Assembly (NCBI GenBank): GCA_030765045.1
Contig: CM060964.1
Span: 140,884,868 to 140,948,867 of the forward strand
Length of the DNA: 64,000 nucleotides
From: Tenodera sinensis
Lineage: Eukaryota; Arthropoda; Insecta; Mantodea; Mantidae
Direction of reading: 5' to 3'
The first letter of the stretch is position 1, and every line of letters starts with the position of its first letter. The position numbers and the translations under genes were made by a program. The notes under the pieces were generated by a model. It saw only the letters and a list, made by a program, of their open reading frames with translations, did no database searches and had not been told where the DNA came from. Of this stretch, positions 49,126 to 59,922 are shown piece by piece.

Positions 49126-49539
49126 CTAAAACTGCTGTAAGGGAAATTTAAGGCATCTTCTTTCAGAAGGAAGTACCTAACTACTTGCATTTGCTTCAGC
49201 TAGAAGAGGGAATTATTTCGTTGGAGTCTCGGTGTGACTGGTAGTCAAATTTTCTAACAGAATTTAGCAACTCTCATACTGTGGCCTTTCAGGAGTAAAA
49301 ATTTTTGTATCAAAGTTGAAAATTGATTCAATACATTCCACATTTAGTTGAAGTCACATCAGTATTAAGAAAGAGTTTTGTCAACCCATTCATATTTGAT
49401 GAAATTAATTTAATAAAAGGTAATTGATATACAGAACAATAAAAAAGAATAAAATTCCAAGCTGGAAGTCTATGGTCCACTGGGCTTTTTCTCTCAATCC
49501 AATGTTTCACTTGCATTAATGGCAAACATCTTCACAGAG

Positions 49540-49960
49540 GTGGTTATAGTTCTGCAGGGATAGTTACCACTTTAGTGTGGCCTTATTGATCTGGATATGG
49601 ATTCAGAAAATTTGTACTGGAAGTCTAACTATATGGTTTAACTATAGATGTTTTATAAGGCTGGGGTAATGTTTTGTGAGGTTTGTCAGTTTTTGTCCTT
49701 GCATATTTCAATGTCTCGATGCAAGAATGTACAGTAGAATGATGTGAAGGAAAGGATATCAGTTTCTTCGCAACAAAACGTATATTCTCCCTCTTTTGAT
49801 TATATGTTGTGCAAGCACAGACTTCTCTGGTTGACCAAGGCGGCAATGTCTGCGATGTTCTTTCAGTTTAGTATTGATGTTGCATTGGGTGTTACCTATA
49901 CACTATTGCATGAACAGGGGAATTTTTTTTCTTCCACAGTGTTTAACGCCTGCTTTTACT
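49540..49960 (-). pseudogene. Penelope-like GIY-YIG endonuclease fragment
   Basis: On the - strand, across two frames, it reads CNSVYIGNTQCNINTKLKEH (near 49910-49850) and RRHCRLGQPEKSVLAQHI (near 49850-49795). It then has a tail with FVAKKLISFPSHHSTVHSCI and ETLKYARTKTDKP. This is the order seen in the C-terminal GIY-YIG domain of Penelope-like elements, where VYIGET and a following arginine/lysine helix form the nuclease. Here the GET is GNT. Frameshifts are present near 49850. The palindrome at 52990-53750 carries sequence from the segment that follows this domain. Confidence 0.65.
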
Positions 49961-49974
49961 ACTACAGCATGGCA

Positions 49975-50135
49975 AGCTCTGACACTGATGATACGTAGAA
50001 TGAAGATGGAGCACTGGTGGAGTGAGATGGCGGGGGAAACTGGAGAACCTGGAGGAAACCTACCCCAGCGCCACTTTGTCCACCACTAATGCCACATGTG
50101 GTTGCCTGGGATCGAACCCGGGCCGCTTTGGTAAC
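49975..50135 (-). repeat. SINE family A, truncated - strand copy
   Basis: Read on the - strand it has the B box GGTTCGATCCC (50110-50120) and the body of the 33938-34181 SINE (CACATGTGGCATTAGTGGTG, then the TTTCCCCCGCCATCTCACTC part). Both the A box and the CAA tail are missing. About four in five positions agree. Confidence 0.85.
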
Positions 50136-50139
50136 AAGG

Positions 50140-52989
50140 GAACTGGTGTGTCCCCATTGACATGAGTGGATTCCTAAAACCTCTAGCTGAATGAAGAAAA
50201 CTTGAAACTGTTTAGGTGGGTCAATATTATGTCCTAGCCATGGATCTTTAGCAGTTTACAAATGCTGTCTGTGATGTTTTGAAGAAAAGGAAGGTTAACC
50301 TTTGTGCTTCGAATCTGGTTCATTCCTGTGTGTTAAAAGGTTTCTTTTTGGGTGTAAGGATCTTCTTACTTGCTTGTCTAGGAAACCATTGCCTCATAGA
50401 TCTTTTCTACATAAAGTACCGGGCAGAGATACTGTGATTCACAGTTTTTTGGAATGCTCGTCCATTAACATTCTATTTTATCGGTGATTTGAGCTTTTGT
50501 ATATGTGATGGTCAGTATGAGTAGGTTTGTAATGAACTGTGTATCCTAATGTGCTTTTTCTGATGATAAGGGCATCCAAGAATAATCATTTTCCATGTTT
50601 TTTGTTTTCCTTAGTGGACTTTATTCATTGATTTAAACTTTGATGTAGAGTGAAAACTCTCCTAAGGCTAGATCTCCCCAGTTCCACATCACAGTTTGTG
50701 GGGAGCAGCTGCCTAATTAAGCTAGCTTCTGCCAGCATCAATTTGGTTACCAGTGACAGACCACACAGAGCTACTTGACAGCACAATGTGAGATGCTTGC
50801 TACAGTTGTTAGCAAAACATCCGGGATTGAAGAAGAGAAGCCCAGTGGACCACTGCCTTGTAGCTTGGAATTTTACTCTTCTTCTATTCATGACTCTGGC
50901 CATGAGAGCCTTCAATCATTATTATTAATGATATTCAAGGCCTTTAAGAAATTGTATTATGATCTCCAGTTAAAAGCTGAAGTTTGCTAGCCGTTGGTTA
51001 AATGGAGTGTCACATATTGTGAACATTAGGTTACTGTAGGTTATTTAAACTGGAGTTTGTGCATTTGGCATGGTTGGCAACATTTTGTATGCAATTTTGT
51101 GCCACCCCAGAGGAAACCTTTAGCATTAGATCTTCAATATAAACTTTGCTTTATAATTGTTTTGAGTGTTCCGTCTGATTTATGTGTATAAAACCTAAGT
51201 TTTTATTAAATTAGTGTGCTGGGCTTTCAAGGTTATATAGGTTGTTTCAGGTAGCATGATAGTTGTCTGGATGCATTCAAGAATGTAGCATACTTGCTGT
51301 TAATATTATGATTTGTGTAGGTTAGGCAGCAGTAGATTACTAAACATTAAGCTACATATATAAAAGTTAATGTCATTTAAGTTTAGAACAGGTAAAGTGC
51401 ATTTCAGTATGTTAAAAAAAAACAGTGATTTCCATTAATATAATTCTTGGAAGTGGGTTGTGTAAAATACGATTGTTATATATGTGGCGTGTATTAGGTT
51501 TTATGGGATTTCACTCTCGATATAGTTTATTTAGGTTAATGGAAAACAGCTTTTGCTTATATAGGATCATGTTGGTAGCAGAGAAGGCTGGACTCTGTCT
51601 TGTTTCTAACATGCGCTAACATGTATTGTGTTAATGTTACTGTCAACTGTTGAAACTGAGTAAAGGAGGAATGAAATGGTTTACCACATGCACAATCATC
51701 GTACTTATTTTATATCTGCTAGGTGTTTGATGGTATGGAGGTATTAGCCATAAGGCTTACCACACTGCACTGAAATTTGTGCAGATTACATGTCAGCAAG
51801 TATGTTCAGCTAAAAAAAAGAGTCAGAGGAAGAGGTTGAGATGCTATTAGAAAGTGTAACAGATCATAAGTGTGATAGAAAATATTAACTTGAATCATTT
51901 TACAATTTTCTGGTTGCTTTCCTTGAATATATTTTTCCAAGATGTTGTTCCTATTGTGCAAATGTCCCAGCACTTCATTCTCAGTATCACTTCTTAGGAC
52001 ATAATGTAGAGCATAGGTGGCCATTTAGTTAATCGTGATCACATTGCAGACTTTCCCTCTCCTGATATCAGACAATACCCCCTCCTTTTGTTTTTCCATC
52101 AGTAGCCAGCATGCTTGTGGGTTTATTAGTGACAGATTGGCTACTGTACAACATGTCTCATTTAAAACTGTCAAGTAATCCATAAAAGTAATCCATGAAA
52201 GCATTCTTTTCAAATAGAATGGTAGGAAAGGCTCTTCAATTCTGCAGGAGAAAATGTGAGATGTCTTATTTGCTCAAAACTTATTTACATGCAGAAGTAA
52301 CGCAATTATAATTTATGTCACAAAGTCCCCTTCAAATTTACAGATGTACATTAGAAATCATAGAGCAACTTTTAGACATGAATTTTAAATTTACACTTAG
52401 TTCACCTAACTCAGTTTTAGGATTGGAACAAAACAAACTACTGGAAAATTTAAAGTATAGACAAAAGGGTGACCACAGTATTGGGAAGCAGCATATTTAG
52501 ACTATACAGAAACAAATTCTCACTATCTATGTTGCTGCTTGGGAGCTTGCAAATTTCTAAAGCCAATTTTGTGATGGGAATTTGTTACAGTTAAAACCCA
52601 CTTATCAATCTGTCAGTTAACTGTTTGCAAAAATGCGCTACTAATTGAACACATTAAAAGTTGATTTCAGTAATCGATTTAAGTATTTCAAAACTTTAGG
52701 TGTTATTTTGTTGCTTGCTGATCCTTTCAGTGTGGACAGAACGAAGGTGGAATTAAATTTACAAGTGGAAATTTAAGATCTGCAGTCAGATACATATCAC
52801 AAAATGAAATGTAAAGATGTGTATGGTGCCAATTTATATTCAAACATTTGTAAGTCAAAATATTCTGCCTCAGATCGTTTGCTACTAGAACTGTAGCTAT
52901 GTTCCAATCTACTTGTATTTGTGAACAGTTCTTATCGCAAATGAAAACTTTGAAATCAAAAAGCAGGTTCTGCATAATCGATGAAAATC
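50140..52989. other. No gene seen
   Basis: AT-rich sequence with only short open frames and no domain I can recognise. Confidence 0.5.
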
Positions 52990-53034
52990 TATTCAGGATG
53001 TTCTCGGGCTTTGAGCCAGGTGTAGTAAAGTAGA

Positions 53035-53082
53035 GCCATTGACGTTTCGGGAGTGTTCATCTCTCCCATCATCAGGATGATG
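53035..53082 (-). ncRNA. Hammerhead ribozyme motif, left arm
   Basis: On the - strand: CTGATGA (53075-53069), stem II GGGAG ... CTCCC, GAAA, then CGTC (ending 53041). Stem II pairs perfectly. Stem III would be only A-U and C-G with no loop, as in the minimal hammerheads reported from Penelope-like elements, which may work as dimers. One stem I base pair seen in the right-arm copy is lost here (AATG in place of GATG). Confidence 0.6.
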
Positions 53083-53657
53083 AATGACTAGTAAGAGTGA
53101 AAGGACCAGTATATGTACTGTCCGCCAGTACGTACCGAGTAGAAAACACCCAGTCTAATGTGGAGGTGGTTTAACGCTCCATTGGAATCTGTGTTTTCTG
53201 AGCCGGTCGATTTCCAACTTTAAGACTGGTTTCCAGGAGGGACTAAACTGCAATCCGGTGTCCTGGTTCAGTGTGCTCTTCTCGGAGGAGATGGACAGAG
53301 CCTCCTTAACCCTCCGTTCCCAGAAACCACTACATTTAGCCACAATGGTCGTTTCTTTGAAGTTAGCTCTGTGGTCTTTTTCAAAGAAACGACCATTGTG
53401 GCTAAATGTAGTGGTTTCTGGGAATGGAGGGTTAAGGAGGCTCTGTCCATCTTCTCCAAGAAGAGCACACTGAACCGGGACATCAGATTGCAGTTTAGTC
53501 CTTCCTGGAAACCAGCCTTAAAGATGGAGATCGGCTGACTCAGAAAACACAGATTCCAACGGAGCATTGAACCACCTCCACATTAGACTGGGTGTTTTCT
53601 ACTCGGTATGCACTAGCGGACAGTACATATACTGGTCCTTTCACTCTTACTAGTCAT

Positions 53658-53700
53658 CATCCTGATGATGGGAGAGATGCACACTCCTGAAACGTCGATG
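53658..53700 (+). ncRNA. Hammerhead ribozyme motif, right arm
   Basis: Stem I CATC (53658-53661) pairs with GATG (53697-53700). Then come core CTGATGA (53662-53668), stem II GGGAG (53670-53674) with CTCCT (53684-53688, one wobble), GAAA (53689-53692), the self-complementary ACGT at stem III, and cleavage site GTC ending at 53696. All core bases of the hammerhead consensus are present. A stem III without a loop suggests action as a dimer or in tandem. Confidence 0.65.
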
Positions 53701-53750
53701 GCTCTAAATCACTACACCTGGCTCGAAGCCTGAGAACAACTTGAATATGT

Positions 53751-55333
53751 TTGTCGCCAGGAAAGTTGCTGATGACCTAGAAGTTGAGCGCCCTTAAACC
53801 AAACAAACCCAGCCAGGAAAGCTTCAAATCATACTTTGGATGAAAATCTGGTAGCACAGATACTGAAGCAGCTCCAGTTTCAAAAGATTGGTCAATAAGC
53901 TTGAATTATGATTTGTTGCTTACTTTATTACTTATTTTAACTAAAATTTATAAACACAGTGATAAAAACATGTTTCTTGAGATCCTACAGAGCCATTGCT
54001 AACAGAAAATATGCTTTCATTACTGTCCACAGCTGCACCTCAAACTGGACAAACTCTGTCCCCCTTCTACTAACACACCCCTCTACATTGCAGTTAGTAT
54101 TTTAGAGTTTGACCACCTTGATGTGAAGCATTTACTGGATTAAAAGACTTCAGAATATTAAATTACATAGGTTATGCCGTAACATGCTCTGTGTGTAAAA
54201 ATACTAATCGTAATGACATAAATAACTGTTACTGGTTAGAGGATAATCTGCACAAACAATAAAATAGAAATTCTGTGTTGTGTAGGATTTTGCCGTTACT
54301 ATGTATACTTGTGTGCATTAGTATGGAACTTGTTGGAAGATTTCAAAGCATTAACTCACTTGGATTTATGCTTTTGACTTCCTATTAAGAAAATGGGACA
54401 TATTGGAAATTAAGGTTATGTTTCTCTCTTGATATACTTTGTAAAGCTTACCTGGAAAATAGGTTAGATGTCTTTAGTAATACCTGTTGGGTTAACATGG
54501 GTTGCATTATATTTAAACAAATATTACTGCTAAGCATATTAAGAAACGAAAAGAGAATAAAACGATGTGCAAACTAAGCCTAAGAATAATGCTGGAGATA
54601 TTATACAGCATATATGTAATAGAAATTAAGCCAACCAGTGAAACTTCTGACAATTTTATAACTTTGCCTTGAAACCTGGGACTCACAGCATGGTAAGTCA
54701 CCATTAGTGTATGTTATCTCATATGAATTTGAGATCTCCTTGTGGTTTACCAGGAAAAATGTGAGTGAGTTGGAGAATTTAATGTCATGTCATCACGTTG
54801 ACGTGACAGCTCACTGGTTAGATCAACCGGATGAGTACTGGAAGATCTGTGATTTAAATCCTGGCTAAGGCATTGAATTTTTCAGTCTCATTCTACCCTT
54901 TCCAACTGTACAATGATTATGAAATTCCTCCTCATCCCAAATCTGGAAATTAATCTTTCAAAGTGTATTTCTTTTGTCCTTCCTCCTGTTATATGAATAT
55001 TGGTACAATATTTCATTCTTGGAATTGTTATAGACTATCAATCTAGGCCAAAGATACATAATTTTGGTATGACTAACGCCAAAGTATTTCTTTAACTGCT
55101 ACATGACTGGTGTATAGCTCCCAGTTAGCTGTCAACTGAGGATCGTAAAAGTTTTAGATTGACGATCAGTTAATTTCTAACCAGAATCTTAACCGGAGAT
55201 CATAATACAAGCCCTAAAAGAGCTTATATTTTATTTAAATGTTATGTATAAAGCGTTTTAAGAAAATTTGTCAACTCATTTCAAATTTGTGAGAAATCTG
55301 CAATATTAGTTTGTATGGAGAGTCTACTAAATA
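53751..55333. other. No gene seen apart from a SINE copy
   Basis: AT-rich sequence; only the SINE-like copy at 54715-54900 is recognised. Confidence 0.5.
54715..54900 (+). repeat. SINE family B, + strand copy
   Basis: Aligns with 45300-45480: GTGGTTTACCAGGAAAAATG, then a tRNA-like head with TGACAGCTCACTGGTTAGA (A-box region) and a decayed B box (GATTTAAATCC), then GGCATTGAATTTTTCAGT. The GTTAGATCAACCGG part is well kept. More diverged than the other copies. Confidence 0.7.
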
Positions 55334-56185
55334 CAGTGGAACTTGAATAATTCAAAGCTGAAGGAACAAGAAAAACAATTTGAAATAGCCAAAAATTTGA
55401 ATTACAAAAGTTACATCTAAAATTGACAGTTTAGCAATACAGGTACATATATCCATTCCTAATTAAGGCTATAAAGTAAAGAAACTGTATATTTCAACAA
55501 AATTCTTTTCTTTTTTTGCATTAAGGATAAGGCAGTAAAGTAGCACAACTCGAAATAATATACTGTAGGCCTACAGTGATTGCACATTTTCACTCAAGGC
55601 ACCGCTTAAAATTTTATCCTTATTCTTCTGCTAAGTTCACAGAGCATTCAGTGGTATCCCATATTCTTTCGCAATTTCAGATATTTTCTTCAAATCCTTT
55701 GCAACTTCTGGAATGACTGTGACTTTTTCCGCAAAAGTTAAAATCTTGAACTGGACATGTAGTTTACTAAGAGACATTGTGGCATTGATTTGCAATGCAC
55801 TGAACAGTAGGAAGCTCAAGTGACAAAGCACACATGTTTTAAACAAGGGGATGTGGGAGCACATATAGAAGCTCAAGGCCAGCAGCTAGGAAAGCTATTC
55901 TACCCCCCAAATTGCATTTCGACAAAACAACCGCGGAGCAATGAGCTTTTGCAGAAACACATGAACGATGTTACCATAATAAATTTCTGCATTTAGATTA
56001 GTTTTTGACTGACATTTTTGAACAAAATCCGAAGAAATAAAACTTTGAATTGAGGGAAATGAAATTCAAATTACATGTGAATTTTTTTTTATATTGCTTT
56101 AATACAAAATTCAAGAGACTAAGAAAGAACTTCAAATTAATGATTTTGAATAATTATAAACATTCAAATTATCTGAGTTCCACTA
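55334..56185 (-). mobile_element. pogo/Tigger-like transposon, deleted
   Basis: An 852-bp element flanked by TA (55332-55333, 56186-56187). Ends are inverted: left CAGTGGAACTTGAATAATTC, right (reverse complement) TAGTGGAACTCAGATAATTT. The CAGTGGAAC start and TA target are typical of pogo/Tigger elements. Only the N-terminal DNA-binding part of a transposase remains (55770-55637, - strand). Confidence 0.8.
55637..55780 (-). pseudogene. pogo-type helix-turn-helix fragment
   Basis: Reads MSLSKLHVQFKILTFAEKVT, then EVAKDLKKISEIAKEYGIPL and stops. This is the psq/CENP-B-type N-terminal helix-turn-helix found in pogo and Tigger transposases (LTLKEK ... IAKEFGIP layout). The catalytic domain is missing from this 852-bp element, so the protein was lost by internal deletion. 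Confidence 0.75.
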
Positions 56186-56261
56186 TACACACACACACAC
56201 GCACATGCACACGCACAGAGGGTGTTAATGAACTACACCGAAATAACTTGAGAGATTTTTT

Positions 56262-56302
56262 TTTTTTAAGTAACGTCCTCCAGCATTGTGTCATATCGGA
56301 CG
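56262..56302 (-). repeat. Second copy of the A-tailed dispersed repeat
   Basis: The - strand reads TCCGATATGACACAATGCTG then GAGGACGTTACTT and an A-run, matching 6673-6720. Its position just right of the Tigger-like element appears coincidental. Confidence 0.6.
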
Positions 56303-56309
56303 AAACTTG

Positions 56310-58318
56310 AGAGATTGTAGATGTGACTGATATTGGTAATTTGAGACATATGGTCCACAACTAAACATAACGCAGTTATATGGTGTTAAACATATTAATA
56401 TTAGATGCTGATAAGTCGGTGTTGAAGCAAAACCTGATGAAAAATTGGTTTAGAATGTCTTTAAAACTGCTGCCGGAGCAGAGAAATATCGATTTTCAGC
56501 AGCTCATTATCAGCGTTCTCAAGATTTAATACCACAAAAATCTCTCAAATTTCGGACTAATCACCTGACAGTGCGACACTGAGCAACGATTAGCTGCCTT
56601 CTTGCACTGTAAAGCCTACTCCCAAGACGCTTTGTTGAGTGCTCTTGTGGCTCAATTCATAATGTCAAAGGCTGCAGTCCCAAAGGTTGTAGGTTCGTTT
56701 CCTATCATGCAGTTACTAGTTTTGCTTTCTTTTTTATTTCACATGAAGAACATTAACACTACTGTCATTTTCTTATTTGGCTCACACCAGAAGTCTTGAA
56801 TAGGGTATGACAATTGTTCCTTCACCGCTGTCAATTTTGCCATGAAAATTCAGGTCAAAATTTTGAGCAGTTCCCATAAAACTGACAAAGTCTTAGATGT
56901 TTTTATGCTTTTTCTCTTTCTTTGACCCTTTAAACTACTTTCCATTTTAAAATGCAGCATATGAACGTATTAAGCAGGTTTCAATTTTTTTTAGCAAGAA
57001 TTGTAATTAATTGTACCAACATGTTGAAATAAAACTGCATACATTGAAACATAATTTAACATCTAGATCAAAACAGCATTAATGTGCTCTACTCAAAATA
57101 GAGAAAAGAAGAAATAAAAAAAAATGAATGAGCCTCAAACTCAAAAACGATGACCTAATGCTCGAATGCTAATGTAATAATCATTGCGCCAAAGAGGTAC
57201 GCTCTAAGACTTCCCTTCCTTTGCATGTGTTGCACTTTCGAATGGTTTATATTAGTCAGTGTCGTACTAGCACTTTATAGCCGTAACTTTGAAATTTGAA
57301 CGAACAGGTCATAATTCTGCTATTTCAAATTACTTGTTTAAGGTATCTTGATTACGTCTGAAAATATTTTGGTGTAGTTCATTAACACCTGTATATATAA
57401 ATTTTTCAATTAATTTCTTGCACTAAGTAACAAAATATAATGCATACAAGTTTGGGAATGTCCCTGAAATTTAGTGCAAGAGATATGTTTATGATTCTTG
57501 TTTAATAAACGATACGTATTAACCTTTATGATAAATATAAAATGAATGCAAGCCATTAGAGAAACAACATATGGGAAGACCAGGGCATAGTTGGAAACAT
57601 GAGTTTGATTAATGGGGATGGAACAGATCTTGCACAAGGTCGAATCGTTGAAGATAGTGATGTTGATGATGACAACAACACGACAGCACGACTACAACAT
57701 ATTAACCTTAAAATTCAAAATATTTTCCCACATTAAAGGAAAGCAGTAGAACAATAATTGCAGCTGTAGAAAGAATAAATCAAAAGAACTGTGGAATTAA
57801 AGGGAAGTAGTTCCTATTTCTTTGAACTTCCTCTTTTATAGATTTTGTCATGGAATATTCCCATGCATTTTCTACATGGTTTGTTGATAAGTTCCAACAG
57901 AGCCTTCACCTTATTTCTGCTTGCAAATACGTGTGTGCTACTTGCTGTGTTTGAGAGACAAAACTGTCTCTTGATTTCTTTGGCTGAGATGTTAGAGCAT
58001 GTCATTGCTCCAATTATATCATGCTATAAAAGAAGTGTACTGGTCTTCTCAAGAGGCTCACAGGACATTTCTTCAGCAAGGCAACAAGCAGTTCTTGACT
58101 TTCTTCAGACATGTCTCTTATTTTCTATGCCTAGGCATAACTGTGGTAATGATATATTAGTAAATGAGGGTATGGTATATTGCATTGGTGCATTCTGTTT
58201 TTATTTTTTAAAGTAAATAGTAGTGCCAGGGATGAAAACCTCATACAAGTCTCTGCAAGCTTTAATTGCTAAATAAAGAACACATTAAATGAACAAAATA
58301 TAATTTTTATTCCTGCAG
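56310..58318. other. No firm gene; possible diverged tRNA-like repeat
   Basis: A diverged segment near 56640-56710 (TGGCTCAATTCATAATG ... GTAGGTTCGTTTCC) resembles polymerase III boxes but is too decayed to class. The rest shows nothing recognisable; the 123-codon frame at 57845-58216 has no known domain. Confidence 0.4.
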
Positions 58319-58366
58319 CTTCACCTTCTACACCAGAACTTACTGGAACATATTTCAGAGACTTGT

Positions 58367-58418
<52 letters not shown>

Positions 58419-58503
58419 TTCTTCTTCTTCTTCTTCTTCTTCTTCTTCTTCTTCTTCTTCTTCTTTTTTGATTGACCACAATGCTTCTTGCTGTGACTTT
58501 TAA
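58319..58503 (+). CDS. RhoGAPp190: Candidate alternative last exon of p190 (polyserine tail)
   Basis: An acceptor with a pyrimidine tract (TAATTTTTATTCCTGCAG) precedes 58319. With the A carried from exon G, CT gives threonine, then SPSTPELTGTYFRDLSPS, followed by a run of 31 serine codons (TCA then TCT, 58372-58464) and FLIDHNASCCDF before a stop at 58501. The frame is open throughout and the TPELTGTYFRDL part looks like a real protein, but I cannot match it to the family. The tail is encoded by a trinucleotide repeat and so would vary in length. It could also be a chance open frame at a repeat. Confidence 0.35.
58372..58465. repeat. (ATC)n then (CTT)n trinucleotide repeat
   Basis: A CAT/ATC run followed directly by a CTT run. 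On the + strand one frame is all serine; on the - strand one frame is aspartate then glutamate. Confidence 0.97.
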
Positions 58504-58872
58504 ATGGCATTTCCTAGCTGAATATACTATATGAGGGTCCTAATAACCTAGCTGTCGACAGACACTCACTCACTTGCTGTATTGTATGAGGAGATAATTT
58601 TCTGATGGGACATCAACACTTAAATTGTGTTCATTTTTGTATATCATTTTTCCAAATGGAGAATTCTGCCAATTTTCTAACAGCCTTTAAAAAAAAGCAT
58701 GTTTCTCTTTCAACTCATCTGTGGACCAAAAATGCTCTGAAACTGCAATTATTCATACTTAAAAATAAGCTTAGTTTATTAGATTTTGATGTCCCATATG
58801 AAGATCTTATCATAGAGTATGTCCAACCAGGAAATATCATCTACAAGCTACAGGTGAAAGCGTGGCAGTGAA

Positions 58873-59922
58873 TCTAGGCCAGCGGAAGACAGGTATCGCT
58901 GCTGTGACGTCAGCTCACTGAGCTCGCATGCTCCCATCAATGGCCAATTGAACGTGTGACGTCACAGCGGGAAAGAGGAAATGGCGTACGGTACATCGTA
59001 ATTTTAATGCCGACTGTTTCAATTACGGAACAGACACAAATTATAAATAATTACATTTTGGCTTTATGCCATATATATAATTCTAGTTTATGTGAACAGT
59101 CATATAACGCAAATAGAACAGAAATTATAACTATTTTTCCTGAGCTATACAGAACTATTAGGTAGACATTTCCGACATTTGCCGTTTCGCTTTTCTTTAA
59201 CTAGTTTGTCAATTGTTAGGGAGTAATGTACGGCACATTTGTAACCGAAGACTGCATGTTAGATTGTGGTCTGACAATATGCTTCGGGATTTTGACTTAG
59301 AAAGGTTCATAACAGAAAGAATTGTTCGCACACATACATAGAACCAAACATACATAATATCCGTGCAACAAGGGCATACAACCTCAGAAATCTAGTTTGA
59401 GGAACATTCTTATAAAAATCTGCCAAGTCTTCCTTGTGTTTATATTTGTCCTTCAGCAAATCGTCGCACTGTAAATTTATCAATTCAATTTGCTACCTGC
59501 TAGAAACATTGTTAACATCCAATGAATACGGGGTCGCAAAGATATGAAACGTAGGTGACAATGTTTCTACATCTTGAAGCCTGGTCTCAAACTGGTGTGA
59601 AACACGGGGAACTGAACACAAACACAAAACCACTACACACAACACTACACGTCAACAAAAACACAAAATAAAAACAAAATTCGCACTAACGCGGTTGAGA
59701 TTCCTCACACAACAAATAAAAAACCTCAGACTAGGCTGAAGAGGGTTCTCCCTAAACATGCCCAAATAACATTTTTCATATTCATTCAGTTTTGTGCAAG
59801 TAGCGCCGCTGATCTAGGCAGCATAGCAATACACTGCTCTCGCCTGACGTCACACGAACATACAAGCTGGCTCTTCGTTTAAATACGTCACATGGCCCGA
59901 AGTTGTCTTCCCCTGATCTAGG
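58873..59922. mobile_element. Unclassified 1.05-kb element with inverted ends
   Basis: Left end TCTAGGCCAGCGGAAGACA and right end (reverse complement) CCTAGATCAGGGGAAGACA agree at about 15 of 19 positions, and both are followed within 20 bases by a GTGACGT motif. TGACGTCA octamers (CRE-like) occur near 58907 and 58958, with TGACGTCAC near 59846. No transposase is readable. The inside is richer in G+C and CG than the flanks. Probably a non-autonomous DNA transposon. No target duplication could be read with confidence. Confidence 0.6.

Larger units (their letters stand above)
52990..53750. repeat. 760-bp near-perfect palindrome of Penelope-like 3' sequence
   Basis: Two inverted arms of about 370 bp (52990-53361 and 53380-53750) around an 18-base spacer, with roughly 5-8% differences. 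Each arm carries, reading away from the centre, a C-terminal coding piece (SGFWERRVKEALSISSEKST and LQFSPSWKPVLK), a stop, and then a hammerhead-like motif. The coding piece has the GFWERxxKEAxxI ... LSxxW layout of the tail that follows the GIY-YIG domain in Penelope-like elements. Those elements are known for inverted or tandem terminal copies, so this may be a 3'-truncated inverted dimer. Confidence 0.92.

Noticed and set aside
57845..58216. 123-codon open frame as a gene
   Set aside because: No domain, no splice context and AT-rich composition like the surrounding intron sequence.
58269..58481. - strand frame with aspartate and glutamate runs
   Set aside because: Reverse reading of the trinucleotide repeat.
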